Below are positions 1-6,359 of a DNA stretch of 8,437 nucleotides, one piece after another. Positions within the stretch are counted from its first letter, which is position 1; every line of letters starts with the position of its first letter. The DNA is from Sulfurimonas autotrophica. Lineage in GTDB: Bacteria; Campylobacterota; Campylobacteria; Campylobacterales; Sulfurimonadaceae. The stretch spans positions 1 through 8,437 of the forward strand of contig DQUE01000037.1 of the NCBI GenBank assembly GCA_015662405.1, in the 5' to 3' direction. Below the pieces are notes generated by a model. That model was not told where the DNA came from and did no database searches. It was given only the letters and a program-made list of their open reading frames with translations. A program made the position numbers and the translations under genes.

Positions 1-413
1 ATCTTTGCAGCAATAATATCTACATTTTCATACTTTATCTTAATAGCTTGCGTAACAAAAGTTGCACTACTACTTTTTTTATTACCAGAAACTACTGGCA
101 CATTCTGTTTCGCAGCCTCACTTGATCGTACCACTTTATAGATTGAGTCTTGTTGCACAAGCGTATAACCCTTTGATTCAAGAACAGTTATTAAAATGCC
201 GATCAGTTCATCATCATAAATGGGTGCAGTTGTTACAAAATTGACACTTCCACTAATATTTGTTGTTAAAAGAATATTTTTATGTGTCATTTTAGAGATG
301 ATAGTGATAAGATCTACTATCTTTACATTTGAAAAATTTACATTTACACGCTCTCTTGCCTCAATATTTACAAACAATAACGCTACTATAACTAAAATTT
401 TAACGAATTTCAT
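1..413 (-). CDS. gspD: Type II secretion outer-membrane secretin GspD, N-terminal part (runs off left edge)
   Basis: The first 137 codons read on the minus strand from an ATG at 413-411; the rest lies beyond the left edge. Residues 1-19 form a Sec signal peptide (basic MKFVK, hydrophobic ILVIVALLFV, then a likely cleavage near IEA/RE). There is no lipobox Cys. Residues about 21-95 match the secretin N0 domain (NVNFSNVKIVDLITIISKMT, then ILLTT, then a GYTLVQQDSIYKVV-type strand), and an N1 domain opens at about 125 with QAIKIKYENVDIIAA. GspD forms the outer-membrane channel through which folded substrates leave. The ATG has a good Shine-Dalgarno (GGAGAGGGA) lying inside the end of gspC, and the two genes overlap by 14 nt, so it belongs to the same operon. 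GspD is favoured over PilQ because of the surrounding Gsp genes. The Gly-rich secretin core itself is not visible here. Confidence 0.88.
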   Translation of the reverse strand, partial: MKFVKILVIVALLFVNIEARERVNVNFSNVKIVDLITIISKMTHKNILLTTNISGSVNFVTTAPIYDDELIGILITVLESKGYTLVQQDSIYKVVRSSEAAKQNVPVVSGNKKSSSATFVTQAIKIKYENVDIIAAK

Positions 414-1224
414 ATACAATTTCCCTCTCCGTATTATCTCGAGATATCACCATCTCAAGTCTTGTAAGTTTTGTAATTTGATTATATAGTGCCATAACTG
501 CACTATAGGAGTTTAACTCTCTTCCATTGACTTGTAAAATGATATCTCCTTTTTTCAGTCCTATTTGTGCTAGCTTCGAATCTTTTTGCAGTCTATCGAT
601 TCGAAACCCTTGAATTTTCCCATCTTTTCGCACCTCATTGATAGCTATCTCTTTCCAGAGCCTATCTGGGTTTTTCATATAGTGCTTAATATCACGCTTT
701 GTTATCTGTTGAGAATCTCCCCCTTGTACATGCTCTGTTATGTCACCTTTTTTACCAAATGAAACTACACTCCCTTGTAATGCTTTTCTCTTTGGCATAT
801 CAAGACGATACTCTTTTGTGTTTTTTGTAAAAATTGCATACTCTTGTGCAATAGCATGTAGCTTATATCCTGCAAACTCTTCACCAATTGCAATGACTGA
901 AGTGGCACTCGGTTTCTCTTTTTTTGCAACAATTACATAACCACTTTTGCTATTTCCAAAAAGTCCCTGTAAGATAATTGTGTTGATATCTGCAAAACTC
1001 TTTTGTGTGAGTGTTTTATTTTTTTGTAACCTTTTTGTATCGGCTATAATGTTAGAACACTCAAAATTTCTATAGGTAAAACGGCTACTCTCTTTCGCCT
1101 CTACAAAGACACCATCACTTGGTAGAAAAAACCAAACAATAAGAGAGAGAAGTTTTGCTATAACAATAAGCACAAAAAGCCGTGTTGCAATCTTAAAGTA
1201 ACTACTATTTAAGGGAATATTCAT
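400..1224 (-). CDS. gspC: Type II secretion inner-membrane coupling protein GspC (PDZ type)
   Basis: This 274-residue protein links the inner-membrane platform to the secretin. A short cytoplasmic tail is followed by one membrane span (about residues 12-35, LFVLIVIAKLLSLIVWFF). A periplasmic homology region lies at about 78-144 (INTIILQGLFGNSKSGYVIV, then a repeated Y/F...EYxL strand pattern), and a C-terminal PDZ domain at about 190-274 (GFRIDRL, LAQIGLKKGDIILQVNGREL). This is the classical GspC layout; in the family the HR domain binds secretin N0 and PDZ influences substrate choice. I chose the ATG at 1224-1222, preceded by GGGGGT 8 nt upstream. A longer reading from 1245 adds seven residues but has no ribosome-binding site. 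The gene overlaps the GspN-like gene by 20 nt and gspD by 14 nt. Confidence 0.87.
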   Translation of the reverse strand: MNIPLNSSYFKIATRLFVLIVIAKLLSLIVWFFLPSDGVFVEAKESSRFTYRNFECSNIIADTKRLQKNKTLTQKSFADINTIILQGLFGNSKSGYVIVAKKEKPSATSVIAIGEEFAGYKLHAIAQEYAIFTKNTKEYRLDMPKRKALQGSVVSFGKKGDITEHVQGGDSQQITKRDIKHYMKNPDRLWKEIAINEVRKDGKIQGFRIDRLQKDSKLAQIGLKKGDIILQVNGRELNSYSAVMALYNQITKLTRLEMVISRDNTEREIVYEIR

Positions 1225-1741
1225 AACGATAACCCCCATCTGCATCTTTTGTAAACACTCTTAGTGTTGCTCTATACTTTTGCAACATCCTCTTTGATGG
1301 TTGCACGAGAGCAACAAGTGTACGATTATAGAGTGATAGCGTCGCATGCATTACTCCAAAAGCACCTTTTGCATCTATATCTATGTGAAGTGGATCTACA
1401 AGAGTATATCCCACATGGAGACTATCAATCCTTGCAGGTAAAAAATTTGTTGCTAAGCCACTAAGTAAAATATTCTCACAATCAAGTGCGTTATAAATTC
1501 CTAAAAGCTTTATATCTGCTCTTTGCACTCTTGCTACTTCAATCTCTTTAACATAGACCTTTGCAAAGGTAATCTCTAAAGAGAGGCTCCGCTCTTGTAT
1601 CTCTTCATCATCTATGATAATACCATACTGTTGTAACTCTTTTTCTACTAAATAGTAAAACTCCTCTTTTGGTAGAAAAAAGAGAAGTGCTCCAAAGAAA
1701 AAGAGTGCATAAAACAAGAAATAGAAAATCTTTTTCACCAT
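1205..1741 (-). CDS. GspN-like membrane-anchored T2SS accessory protein
   Basis: This 178-residue protein has an N-terminal membrane anchor (about residues 4-23, IFYFLFYALFFFGALLFFLP). A periplasmic part of predicted beta-strand character follows (SLSLEITFAKVYVKEIEVA, NILLSGLA, IDSLHVGYTLVDPLHIDIDA). Position between gspM and gspC, a single N-terminal anchor and an AsmA/GspN-like series of amphipathic strands suggest GspN. It is shorter than typical enterobacterial GspN (about 250 residues) and I see no strict family motif, so the assignment rests largely on context. The ATG at 1741-1739 is preceded by GGAGG in the last codons of gspM and overlaps that gene by 7 nt; the second codon is GTG, an alternative start. 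It is co-translated with its neighbours and very probably works in the secretion machine. It could instead be a lineage-specific T2SS component with no GspN ancestry. Confidence 0.6.
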   Translation of the reverse strand: MVKKIFYFLFYALFFFGALLFFLPKEEFYYLVEKELQQYGIIIDDEEIQERSLSLEITFAKVYVKEIEVARVQRADIKLLGIYNALDCENILLSGLATNFLPARIDSLHVGYTLVDPLHIDIDAKGAFGVMHATLSLYNRTLVALVQPSKRMLQKYRATLRVFTKDADGGYRYEYSLK

Positions 1742-2142
1742 CCAACCTCCACATCTACATCAACACTCTTCTCATCAACTCTCTTGATATGCAGTGCTTT
1801 TATTTTATATGTGCTATTGAGTATTTTCGTAAGCACTCTTTGAAGTTGTCTCTTTGAGAGTTTTTTTGCATGGAGTACAATTGCATCACTTTTTTGCTCT
1901 TTTGTAATAGTAGCACTCTTAAGAATCGATTGGTGTAAAAGTCTTGTTATAGTGCGTACAACATACTCTTTATTAGCATACTCTTTTTTTAAAGCATTGA
2001 GTTGATAAGCAACATCTTTTGTCTTTGCAAGTTGCTCTTTTGCATCATGAAATGTAGCTTGTGTCTCTTGAAGCTGATAAAGCAAAAAGAGGATAAATAC
2101 TGTAAGTAAAAGTAGCACATGGAGAGGGTTTACCTGTCTCAT
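1735..2142 (-). CDS. gspM: Type II secretion inner-membrane platform protein GspM
   Basis: This small bitopic protein (135 residues) has a single span at about residues 8-23 (HVLLLLTVFILFLLYQL). A charged coiled-coil stretch follows (about 25-60, ETQATFHDAKEQLAKTKD), then a short alpha/beta C-terminal domain (about 80-135) consistent with the ferredoxin-like fold of GspM. In known T2SSs GspM dimerises with GspL and stabilises it in the assembly platform. Size, topology and position immediately after gspL support the call; there are no catalytic residues to check. The start is an ATGA overlap with the gspL stop (4 nt shared), indicating translational coupling. A short GspO/PilO-like protein would look similar, but the operon context makes GspM the better name. 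Confidence 0.78.
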   Translation of the reverse strand: MRQVNPLHVLLLLTVFILFLLYQLQETQATFHDAKEQLAKTKDVAYQLNALKKEYANKEYVVRTITRLLHQSILKSATITKEQKSDAIVLHAKKLSKRQLQRVLTKILNSTYKIKALHIKRVDEKSVDVDVEVGW

Positions 2143-3071
2143 AATTGTACCTCTGCATGTAAAGTTTCACCTGCCAATCGCACCTTTGCTTTTTCTCCAT
2201 AAGATTTCAACATCTTTTCAACTCTCTTTTGCAGTTTTTTTGTACCCTTGCTTATCACAACAGTAAAGCTACCATTTTTATAGGTAACTTCTGTAATCTT
2301 TTGATCCTTTGCGAGGTTAAGAGTAAAAAATTGATGCAAAAGCTCACGCAAATTACTATCTTTCTTGAAACTCCTCTGAAGCTCTTGAAGCACTGCTTTT
2401 GTCTGCATCATTGTTGCATAGAGCTTATACTCTTTTTTTATCTCTTCTTGCTCTTTTTGTATATTTTGTATTTTCTGTTGTGTTACAAATATTTCAACAC
2501 CAAGGAGCAGAATAAAAAAGAGAGCTAATGCAAAAATTTTATAGAGTGTAGATTTTTTAATAATATGAGAAAACTGTTGCAGTTGAGTAGCATTTTTTGA
2601 ACGTTTCAGCTCTTCGTTTGTAAGCGGACGTGCAGAGTCATACCACTGGCTTGGTACACAAACAACGATATCCTCCTCTTTTGCTAAGACCTCATTCTCA
2701 TTAAGCGCAACAATATGGTCTCTCAAATCCAATTCAAACTGCGCAAAGTATATTCCATAAACATCACTTGGTGCGATATTGTGCTTTGCTAAGAGCTCAA
2801 TAATAACCCTATCCTCATATGCAAAAGCGCAAAAGTACTCACCATCTCGAAAAACAGCATAACTAAACGATTCATGCGGTAAAATCTCCTCAAACAGTGA
2901 AGGTAAAATCGCCCGAACCTCACGGAGATACTTTACACTTAGTTTTACTCTTTTTACCCAGTAGAGTGACGGAGAGAGAATAACCTCGACACTACTACTC
3001 CCCCCATGGAGACGATATATATCCTGTTGTGAATGCAGCAATACAACTGAGTTTTTTCGCTTAAAATTCAT
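2139..3071 (-). CDS. gspL: Type II secretion platform protein GspL (short form)
   Basis: This 310-residue bitopic protein has a cytoplasmic domain (residues 1-173) of alternating strands and helices, which in the family is an actin-like fold that recruits the GspE ATPase. It then has one span (about 176-197, LYKIFALALFFILLLGVEIFVT), a coiled coil rich in Q/K/E (about 198-240), and a periplasmic ferredoxin-like domain (about 245-310, KITEVTYKNGSFTVVISKG...). Together with GspM it connects the ATPase to the pseudopilus platform. The cytoplasmic part is clearly smaller than the roughly 240 residues of well-studied GspL proteins. Start ATG 3071 overlaps the end of gspK by 11 nt, with AAAGGG upstream; the stop overlaps the gspM start (ATGA). 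Sequence conservation in this family is low, so the call combines topology and synteny. Confidence 0.8.
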   Translation of the reverse strand: MNFKRKNSVVLLHSQQDIYRLHGGSSSVEVILSPSLYWVKRVKLSVKYLREVRAILPSLFEEILPHESFSYAVFRDGEYFCAFAYEDRVIIELLAKHNIAPSDVYGIYFAQFELDLRDHIVALNENEVLAKEEDIVVCVPSQWYDSARPLTNEELKRSKNATQLQQFSHIIKKSTLYKIFALALFFILLLGVEIFVTQQKIQNIQKEQEEIKKEYKLYATMMQTKAVLQELQRSFKKDSNLRELLHQFFTLNLAKDQKITEVTYKNGSFTVVISKGTKKLQKRVEKMLKSYGEKAKVRLAGETLHAEVQL

Positions 3072-3954
3072 ATCTAAAGTTATACCCTTTCTTGGCTCTT
3101 ATATCATACTCAAATGAGATCTTTTGGATGAAATTTTTGTGTATTATATCCACTTTTACTAACAAATAGGGTGCAAAAAAAGTTGTTTGAAACCTCTGTA
3201 ACCTCTCTTTCTCCTTTTGTGCCAATCCTAAATCATCAAAAGAGCTATATACCTCTTCATGCGATGCAAGCTCTTGCGCACGCATAGCATCCACACCGGT
3301 TAAAAGCTCCCAACTCTGTGCAGTAGCAAAATTAAGATCAATAGAAGATGCTTCAGGATCAAATGAGAAAAGGTCTGCAAATCGAATCTTGCTAATAGCA
3401 TCATCTCTATACTCTTGCTTATAGTACGCAATAACAACTTGGAGCATCTTCAGTGAAACAAGCCCATCACGATAGAGCCTTGGATACCTCTGAAAAATTG
3501 CTGTTTTGTATCCGCCATCCTCTTGCACTCCCGATAGCACATCTTGAATCATCTCAACAAACTCTCCACGTACTCCATAACGACTGAAATACTCCTCAAA
3601 AAATGGTATCTGTTCCTCTCTCATGCTATTTATAGGAATTTTTGAGCGCGCACTTGCAAGAGAGAGCATCACTTGTGTACTCCCAAGCATCAATGGCAAC
3701 TGCTGTGATGTTTGTAAAAAAGCAAACATTGCATCTGTCGCATTGCTATCGGCTATTTGCTCAATTTCCTGAGAGTTTTGTAGTATCATAAGTAAATCTT
3801 GAAGAAGCATGGACTCCTTGTAGAGGGCTCTTTGCTCTTTTAGCAACTCTTCGCTCTTGTTGATATTTTCTAAAATTGCTCCAATTGATAGCGTAATTAA
3901 TAGCACAAAGAGAAGTGTAATAAGCAGTGCAACTGCCTTGCGATTGTGTGGCAT
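3061..3954 (-). CDS. gspK: Type II secretion tip pseudopilin GspK
   Basis: This is the large minor pseudopilin (297 residues) that caps the pseudopilus. A type III leader (MPHNRKA) precedes a hydrophobic helix (VALLITLLFVLLITLSIGAI). As is usual for GspK, the +5 position is not Glu. Downstream are the GspK hallmarks: a KIPIN-type strand at about 105-109 (counterpart of the family's 'kiNlN') and a helix-hairpin-helix-like segment beginning IDLNFATAQSWELLTGVD at about 205-222, the counterpart of 'lNvNtA...L..l.G'. Length is near the family norm of about 300. The residue before the predicted cleavage point is Ala, not Gly. The ATG overlaps the gspF stop by one base (TAATG). It lies immediately after gspF rather than after gspJ, and no gspI or gspJ is adjacent. 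Confidence 0.87.
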   Translation of the reverse strand: MPHNRKAVALLITLLFVLLITLSIGAILENINKSEELLKEQRALYKESMLLQDLLMILQNSQEIEQIADSNATDAMFAFLQTSQQLPLMLGSTQVMLSLASARSKIPINSMREEQIPFFEEYFSRYGVRGEFVEMIQDVLSGVQEDGGYKTAIFQRYPRLYRDGLVSLKMLQVVIAYYKQEYRDDAISKIRFADLFSFDPEASSIDLNFATAQSWELLTGVDAMRAQELASHEEVYSSFDDLGLAQKEKERLQRFQTTFFAPYLLVKVDIIHKNFIQKISFEYDIRAKKGYNFRYEF

Positions 3955-5168
3955 TATGTAATACTCATAGAGAAGATCGGAAGAAGCATAGCTGCAACGA
4001 TAAAGCCGATACTTCCTCCAACAAAAAGCATCAAAGCAGGCTCAAGTAGCGTCAACAGAAGTGCTATCTTATCGCGATTCTCCTCAAAGTAGAGCTCTGA
4101 GATATTCTCTAAAACACTCTGTATCTCTGAGGTCTCCTCTGCAAGTGCTAAAGCCTGCACAAAAGTCTCATCAATCTTTATGCTCCCTCTTTGGAGTGCA
4201 TCTGAGAGCAGTTTTCCTTCAACAACACGCTCACTTGCATCTAAAAAGAGTCTTTTGATTACTCTGTTTTGCAGAACCTTTGCACTCATATTGATTGTCT
4301 GCACAAAGACGACTCCTGAGCGCGTAAGTAGTGCTGCCATGTATGAAAATCGTGCTAATTCACTCTTGCGTACAATCTCTCCAAAGAGAGGAAGCTTTAA
4401 AATAAGCCTATCAACACTATAGGCAAACCCTTCAGAAAAACGCCTCAAAAGCATAAAAAGTACAACAAAAACAGTAAAAACTATAAGCAAAAGCAAAAAA
4501 TTACTACTAAAAAACTCACCAAGTGCAATAACAATCTGCGTTGGACGCGGTAACTCTTGGTCAAGATTTGTAAAAATAGCAGTAATTTGTGGTACAACAA
4601 AGGTGAGCATAAAAGCAATCATTCCAAGAGAGACAAAGATCATAAACATAGGGTATGCAAAAGCACTCTTGATCTCTTTTTGCAACTTCTCTTGCTCTTT
4701 TAAAAAGCGTGAAAGCTCTAAAAGTACCTCATCAAGTATGCCACCATTCTCACTTACACGAATAGACTCTACATAAAATGGTGGCAGAGTAACAACATCT
4801 TGTGAGATAAGTGCCCTATAGAGATTCTCTCCCTCATCAAGGTGTATGGTAAGTGTCTCTAAAAAGAGTTTAAGCTTTTTATTACTCTTATAGTGTGTAG
4901 CTACAATTTTCAGTGCTGCAACAATACTCACGCCAGAGCGGATATAGGTTGCCAGCTCTCTTGAGAGAATTGCGAGCTCTTTTGGAGTAATTTTATAGGC
5001 TCTCTTTAGCGAAAAAGAGTCAAAAAAACTTACACTATCCTCTTTGATTTCGCTATACAAAATATTACTTGCGCGCAGTTTGTTTTTTGCTTCTTGCAGT
5101 GAAGTTGCCTCTATATGGCCTGTTGTCTTTTTGCCATCTGCTCCAATGCCCTTGTATTTAAATATCAC
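3954..5168 (-). CDS. gspF: Type II secretion inner-membrane platform protein GspF
   Basis: This 404-residue polytopic protein is full length for the GspF/PilC family. It has two copies of the helical T2SSF domain, at about 63-190 (ELAILSRELATYIRSGVSIV, then SIRVSENGGILDEVL) and 266-392 (LARFSYMAALLTRSGVVFVQ, then AEETSEIQSVL). Three membrane spans lie near 170-193, 219-242 and 372-396, and the C-terminus has the usual EPALMLFVGGSIGFIVAAMLLPIF pattern. GspF sits at the centre of the platform and couples GspE ATPase movement to pseudopilin extraction. The Glu of the canonical 'GE.sG' turns is kept, but the preceding Gly is Ser in the first copy and Glu in the second. The start codon is GTG at 5168-5166, overlapping the previous stop as GTGA. 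A type IV pilus PilC is the alternative, but the neighbours say GspF. Confidence 0.94.
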   Translation of the reverse strand: MIFKYKGIGADGKKTTGHIEATSLQEAKNKLRASNILYSEIKEDSVSFFDSFSLKRAYKITPKELAILSRELATYIRSGVSIVAALKIVATHYKSNKKLKLFLETLTIHLDEGENLYRALISQDVVTLPPFYVESIRVSENGGILDEVLLELSRFLKEQEKLQKEIKSAFAYPMFMIFVSLGMIAFMLTFVVPQITAIFTNLDQELPRPTQIVIALGEFFSSNFLLLLIVFTVFVVLFMLLRRFSEGFAYSVDRLILKLPLFGEIVRKSELARFSYMAALLTRSGVVFVQTINMSAKVLQNRVIKRLFLDASERVVEGKLLSDALQRGSIKIDETFVQALALAEETSEIQSVLENISELYFEENRDKIALLLTLLEPALMLFVGGSIGFIVAAMLLPIFSMSIT

Positions 5169-5680
5169 TGCAACTCCTCGACAAAATGCTCTTTTGCATC
5201 ACGTGCCTCTTCTAGGCTATCATAGCGTTTGAGTGGGTGAAAAAATGTACTAAAATCATAAACATTACCCTTATATGCAACAAGATAAGGACTCATTACC
5301 CCTTCACTGTTTACATGCATAGCAAAGCAGATCTCTTTTTGTTCACCACTATCTAAAAACAGTACTCCAAGATCCTCTTGCACAAGTCCATCTGCGTAAC
5401 TATAACGATAGAGCTTAACATCTTTTTCTAAAAATGGTGGGATCTCTTCTGAGCGATTTTGATCACGATACAAAAAACATCTTCTACAATCATCAACACA
5501 AATAAGAGCAGTATCTTGTGCTAAACCTCTCTTTGCAACAAGAAACTCTCTTAAACTCTCAAGACCCAACACGACTTCAGAACTCTTTTTCTCTTCTAAT
5601 TTCTCTATAAAAACGCTATAAAGTACCCCCATAATAAGTACTACAACAAGCAGTTCAAAAAGAGTAAAAGCACGATGCAA
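5165..5680 (-). CDS. Minor pseudopilin, GspH type, with a cysteine cluster
   Basis: This 171-residue protein has a very short type III prepilin leader (MHRA) followed by FTLFELLVVVLIMGVLYSVF, which keeps Glu at +5, so it is a pseudopilin processed by the prepilin peptidase. Its place between gspG and gspF and its length fit GspH, but GspI is possible and the body gives no firm family signature. The periplasmic part carries a CVDDCRRC cluster (Cys61, 65, 68) and a further Cys118, suggesting disulphides or metal binding. The start must be TTG at 5680-5678: a TGA stop lies six codons upstream in frame and no other start codon lies between. It begins one base after the gspG TAG with only a weak ribosome-binding site, so re-initiation after gspG may keep its level low, as suits a minor pseudopilin. 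Confidence 0.85.
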   Translation of the reverse strand: MHRAFTLFELLVVVLIMGVLYSVFIEKLEEKKSSEVVLGLESLREFLVAKRGLAQDTALICVDDCRRCFLYRDQNRSEEIPPFLEKDVKLYRYSYADGLVQEDLGVLFLDSGEQKEICFAMHVNSEGVMSPYLVAYKGNVYDFSTFFHPLKRYDSLEEARDAKEHFVEELQ

Positions 5681-5681
5681 A

Positions 5682-6074
5682 CTATTTACACTCGCTCATC
5701 TTTATATCAGCTGCTTCACCTTTACCGCCCTCTTTCTTATCAGCACCCAAAGAGATAAGCTCTACACCCTCATCACTGTTAATATAAACAAATGGCATTC
5801 CCCAAGCATCTTTAGGCAACTTCGCATCCTTAAAGTAGCTATCATCTTTTACAAGAATCTCTAACCCCTCTTGTGTCGTTGGGTAACTGCCGTGCTGCAT
5901 CTTGTACATATCAAGCGCACCATTATAGATACTCTTCATCTGCACACAAGTAAGCTTCTTTTTCGCCTCTGCCCCTTTTCCTGTTAAGTTTGGCACAACC
6001 ATAGCTGCTAAAAGTCCCAAAATCACAATAACAATCATCAACTCTATAAGGGTAAATGCACCTCGTTTTTTCAT
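5682..6074 (-). CDS. gspG: Type II secretion major pseudopilin GspG
   Basis: This 130-residue precursor forms the body of the pseudopilus. The leader MKKRGA is followed by FTLIELMIVIVILGLLAAMV with Glu at +5, then the near-invariant P-N-L after the helix. The GspG-specific C-terminal part is clear: YPTTQEGLEIL (62-72 region), PKDAWGMPFVYINSDEGVE, and the calcium-binding loop LISLGADKKEGGKGEAADI with its Asp residues. Cleavage is expected after Ala6, because only that puts Glu at +5. Two cysteines (Cys43, and Cys129 one residue from the end) could form a disulphide that is absent from classical GspG. The ATG at 6074-6072 has AAAGGA about 9 nt upstream. It is the first gene of the operon, directly downstream of a TATAAT box. 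Confidence 0.96.
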   Translation of the reverse strand: MKKRGAFTLIELMIVIVILGLLAAMVVPNLTGKGAEAKKKLTCVQMKSIYNGALDMYKMQHGSYPTTQEGLEILVKDDSYFKDAKLPKDAWGMPFVYINSDEGVELISLGADKKEGGKGEAADIKMSECK

Positions 6075-6103
6075 CTTCTTTTATCCTTTGAATTTTAATA
6101 TGT

Positions 6104-6109
6104 ATTATA
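6104..6109 (-). promoter_or_regulatory. -10 box of the T2SS operon promoter
   Basis: On the minus strand the sequence reads TTCGTTATAATACATA, with a perfect TATAAT about 30 nt upstream of the gspG ATG, giving a leader of roughly 23 nt that contains the AAAGGA ribosome-binding site. No -35 hexamer is seen at 16-18 nt. In Campylobacterota the main sigma factor is known to rely mostly on the -10 box plus AT-rich upstream DNA, so this is acceptable. All downstream junctions are overlapping or within 1 nt, so this is probably the main promoter for gspG through gspD. Confidence 0.55.
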
Positions 6110-6163
6110 ACGAAAAAGGATTACAGAGAGGTATCTAATGATATTTTGCAATAAAAATCAATT

Positions 6164-6268
6164 TTAATGTAAAGAACAATACATTAAACCTACAATCTCG
6201 TTTGCATCAAACATATCATAAGATGCGAAATCTTCTGCAGTGAAAGCTAAATCACCTAAATGTAGTGC
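6164..6268 (-). pseudogene. Start-less C-terminal gene remnant (unidentified)
   Basis: A 34-codon open stretch on the minus strand ends in TAA at 6166-6164 and is bounded upstream by TAG at 6271-6269. It contains no ATG, GTG or TTG at its beginning. Its translation looks like real protein (TAEDFASYDMFDANEIVG, then a Cys/His ending CSLH), unlike random AT-rich translation. The next stretch upstream is open in a different frame (about 6257-6350, ending ...HIYFRHYI). A decayed gene interrupted by a frameshift is therefore possible. I do not recognise the family. Chance is a fair alternative, since a 34-codon stop-free run is not rare at this base composition. Confidence 0.3.
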
Positions 6269-6359
6269 CTAAAATAAATGTGAAACATCGTAATATAGGC
6301 ATTTGTGTGTGATTTATGTCTTAAGTCGGGAGAGAATTGCTTGTAAATCACTAATCTAT

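Noticed and set aside
62..489. Plus-strand open frames (60 and 89 codons) opposite gspD
   Set aside because: They lie antisense to the clear GspD N-terminus, lack good ribosome-binding sites and give low-complexity translations.
1225..1245. Upstream ATG for gspC adding seven residues
   Set aside because: There is no ribosome-binding site before it, while the ATG at 1224 has GGGGGT at good spacing and gives a normal short cytoplasmic tail.
2229..2528. Plus-strand 99-codon frame rich in Leu/Phe/Cys, looking like a membrane protein
   Set aside because: It is the antisense of gspL; Lys/Glu-rich coiled-coil codons read backwards give Leu/Phe/Ser/Cys-rich translations. No ribosome-binding site is seen.
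4061..4422. Two plus-strand frames within gspF
   Set aside because: Antisense shadows of a well-supported, full-length GspF.
400..6070. Frequent CTCTTTT/AAAAGAG strings as a possible repeat family
   Set aside because: They are common Lys-Glu and Leu-Phe codon pairs in AT-rich genes, irregularly spaced and without a conserved unit.
1..6074. Type IV pilus or competence pseudopilus operon
   Set aside because: The GspG calcium-loop signature, GspC with PDZ, and GspK/L/M identify a T2SS; there are no PilM/N/O/P or ComE features.
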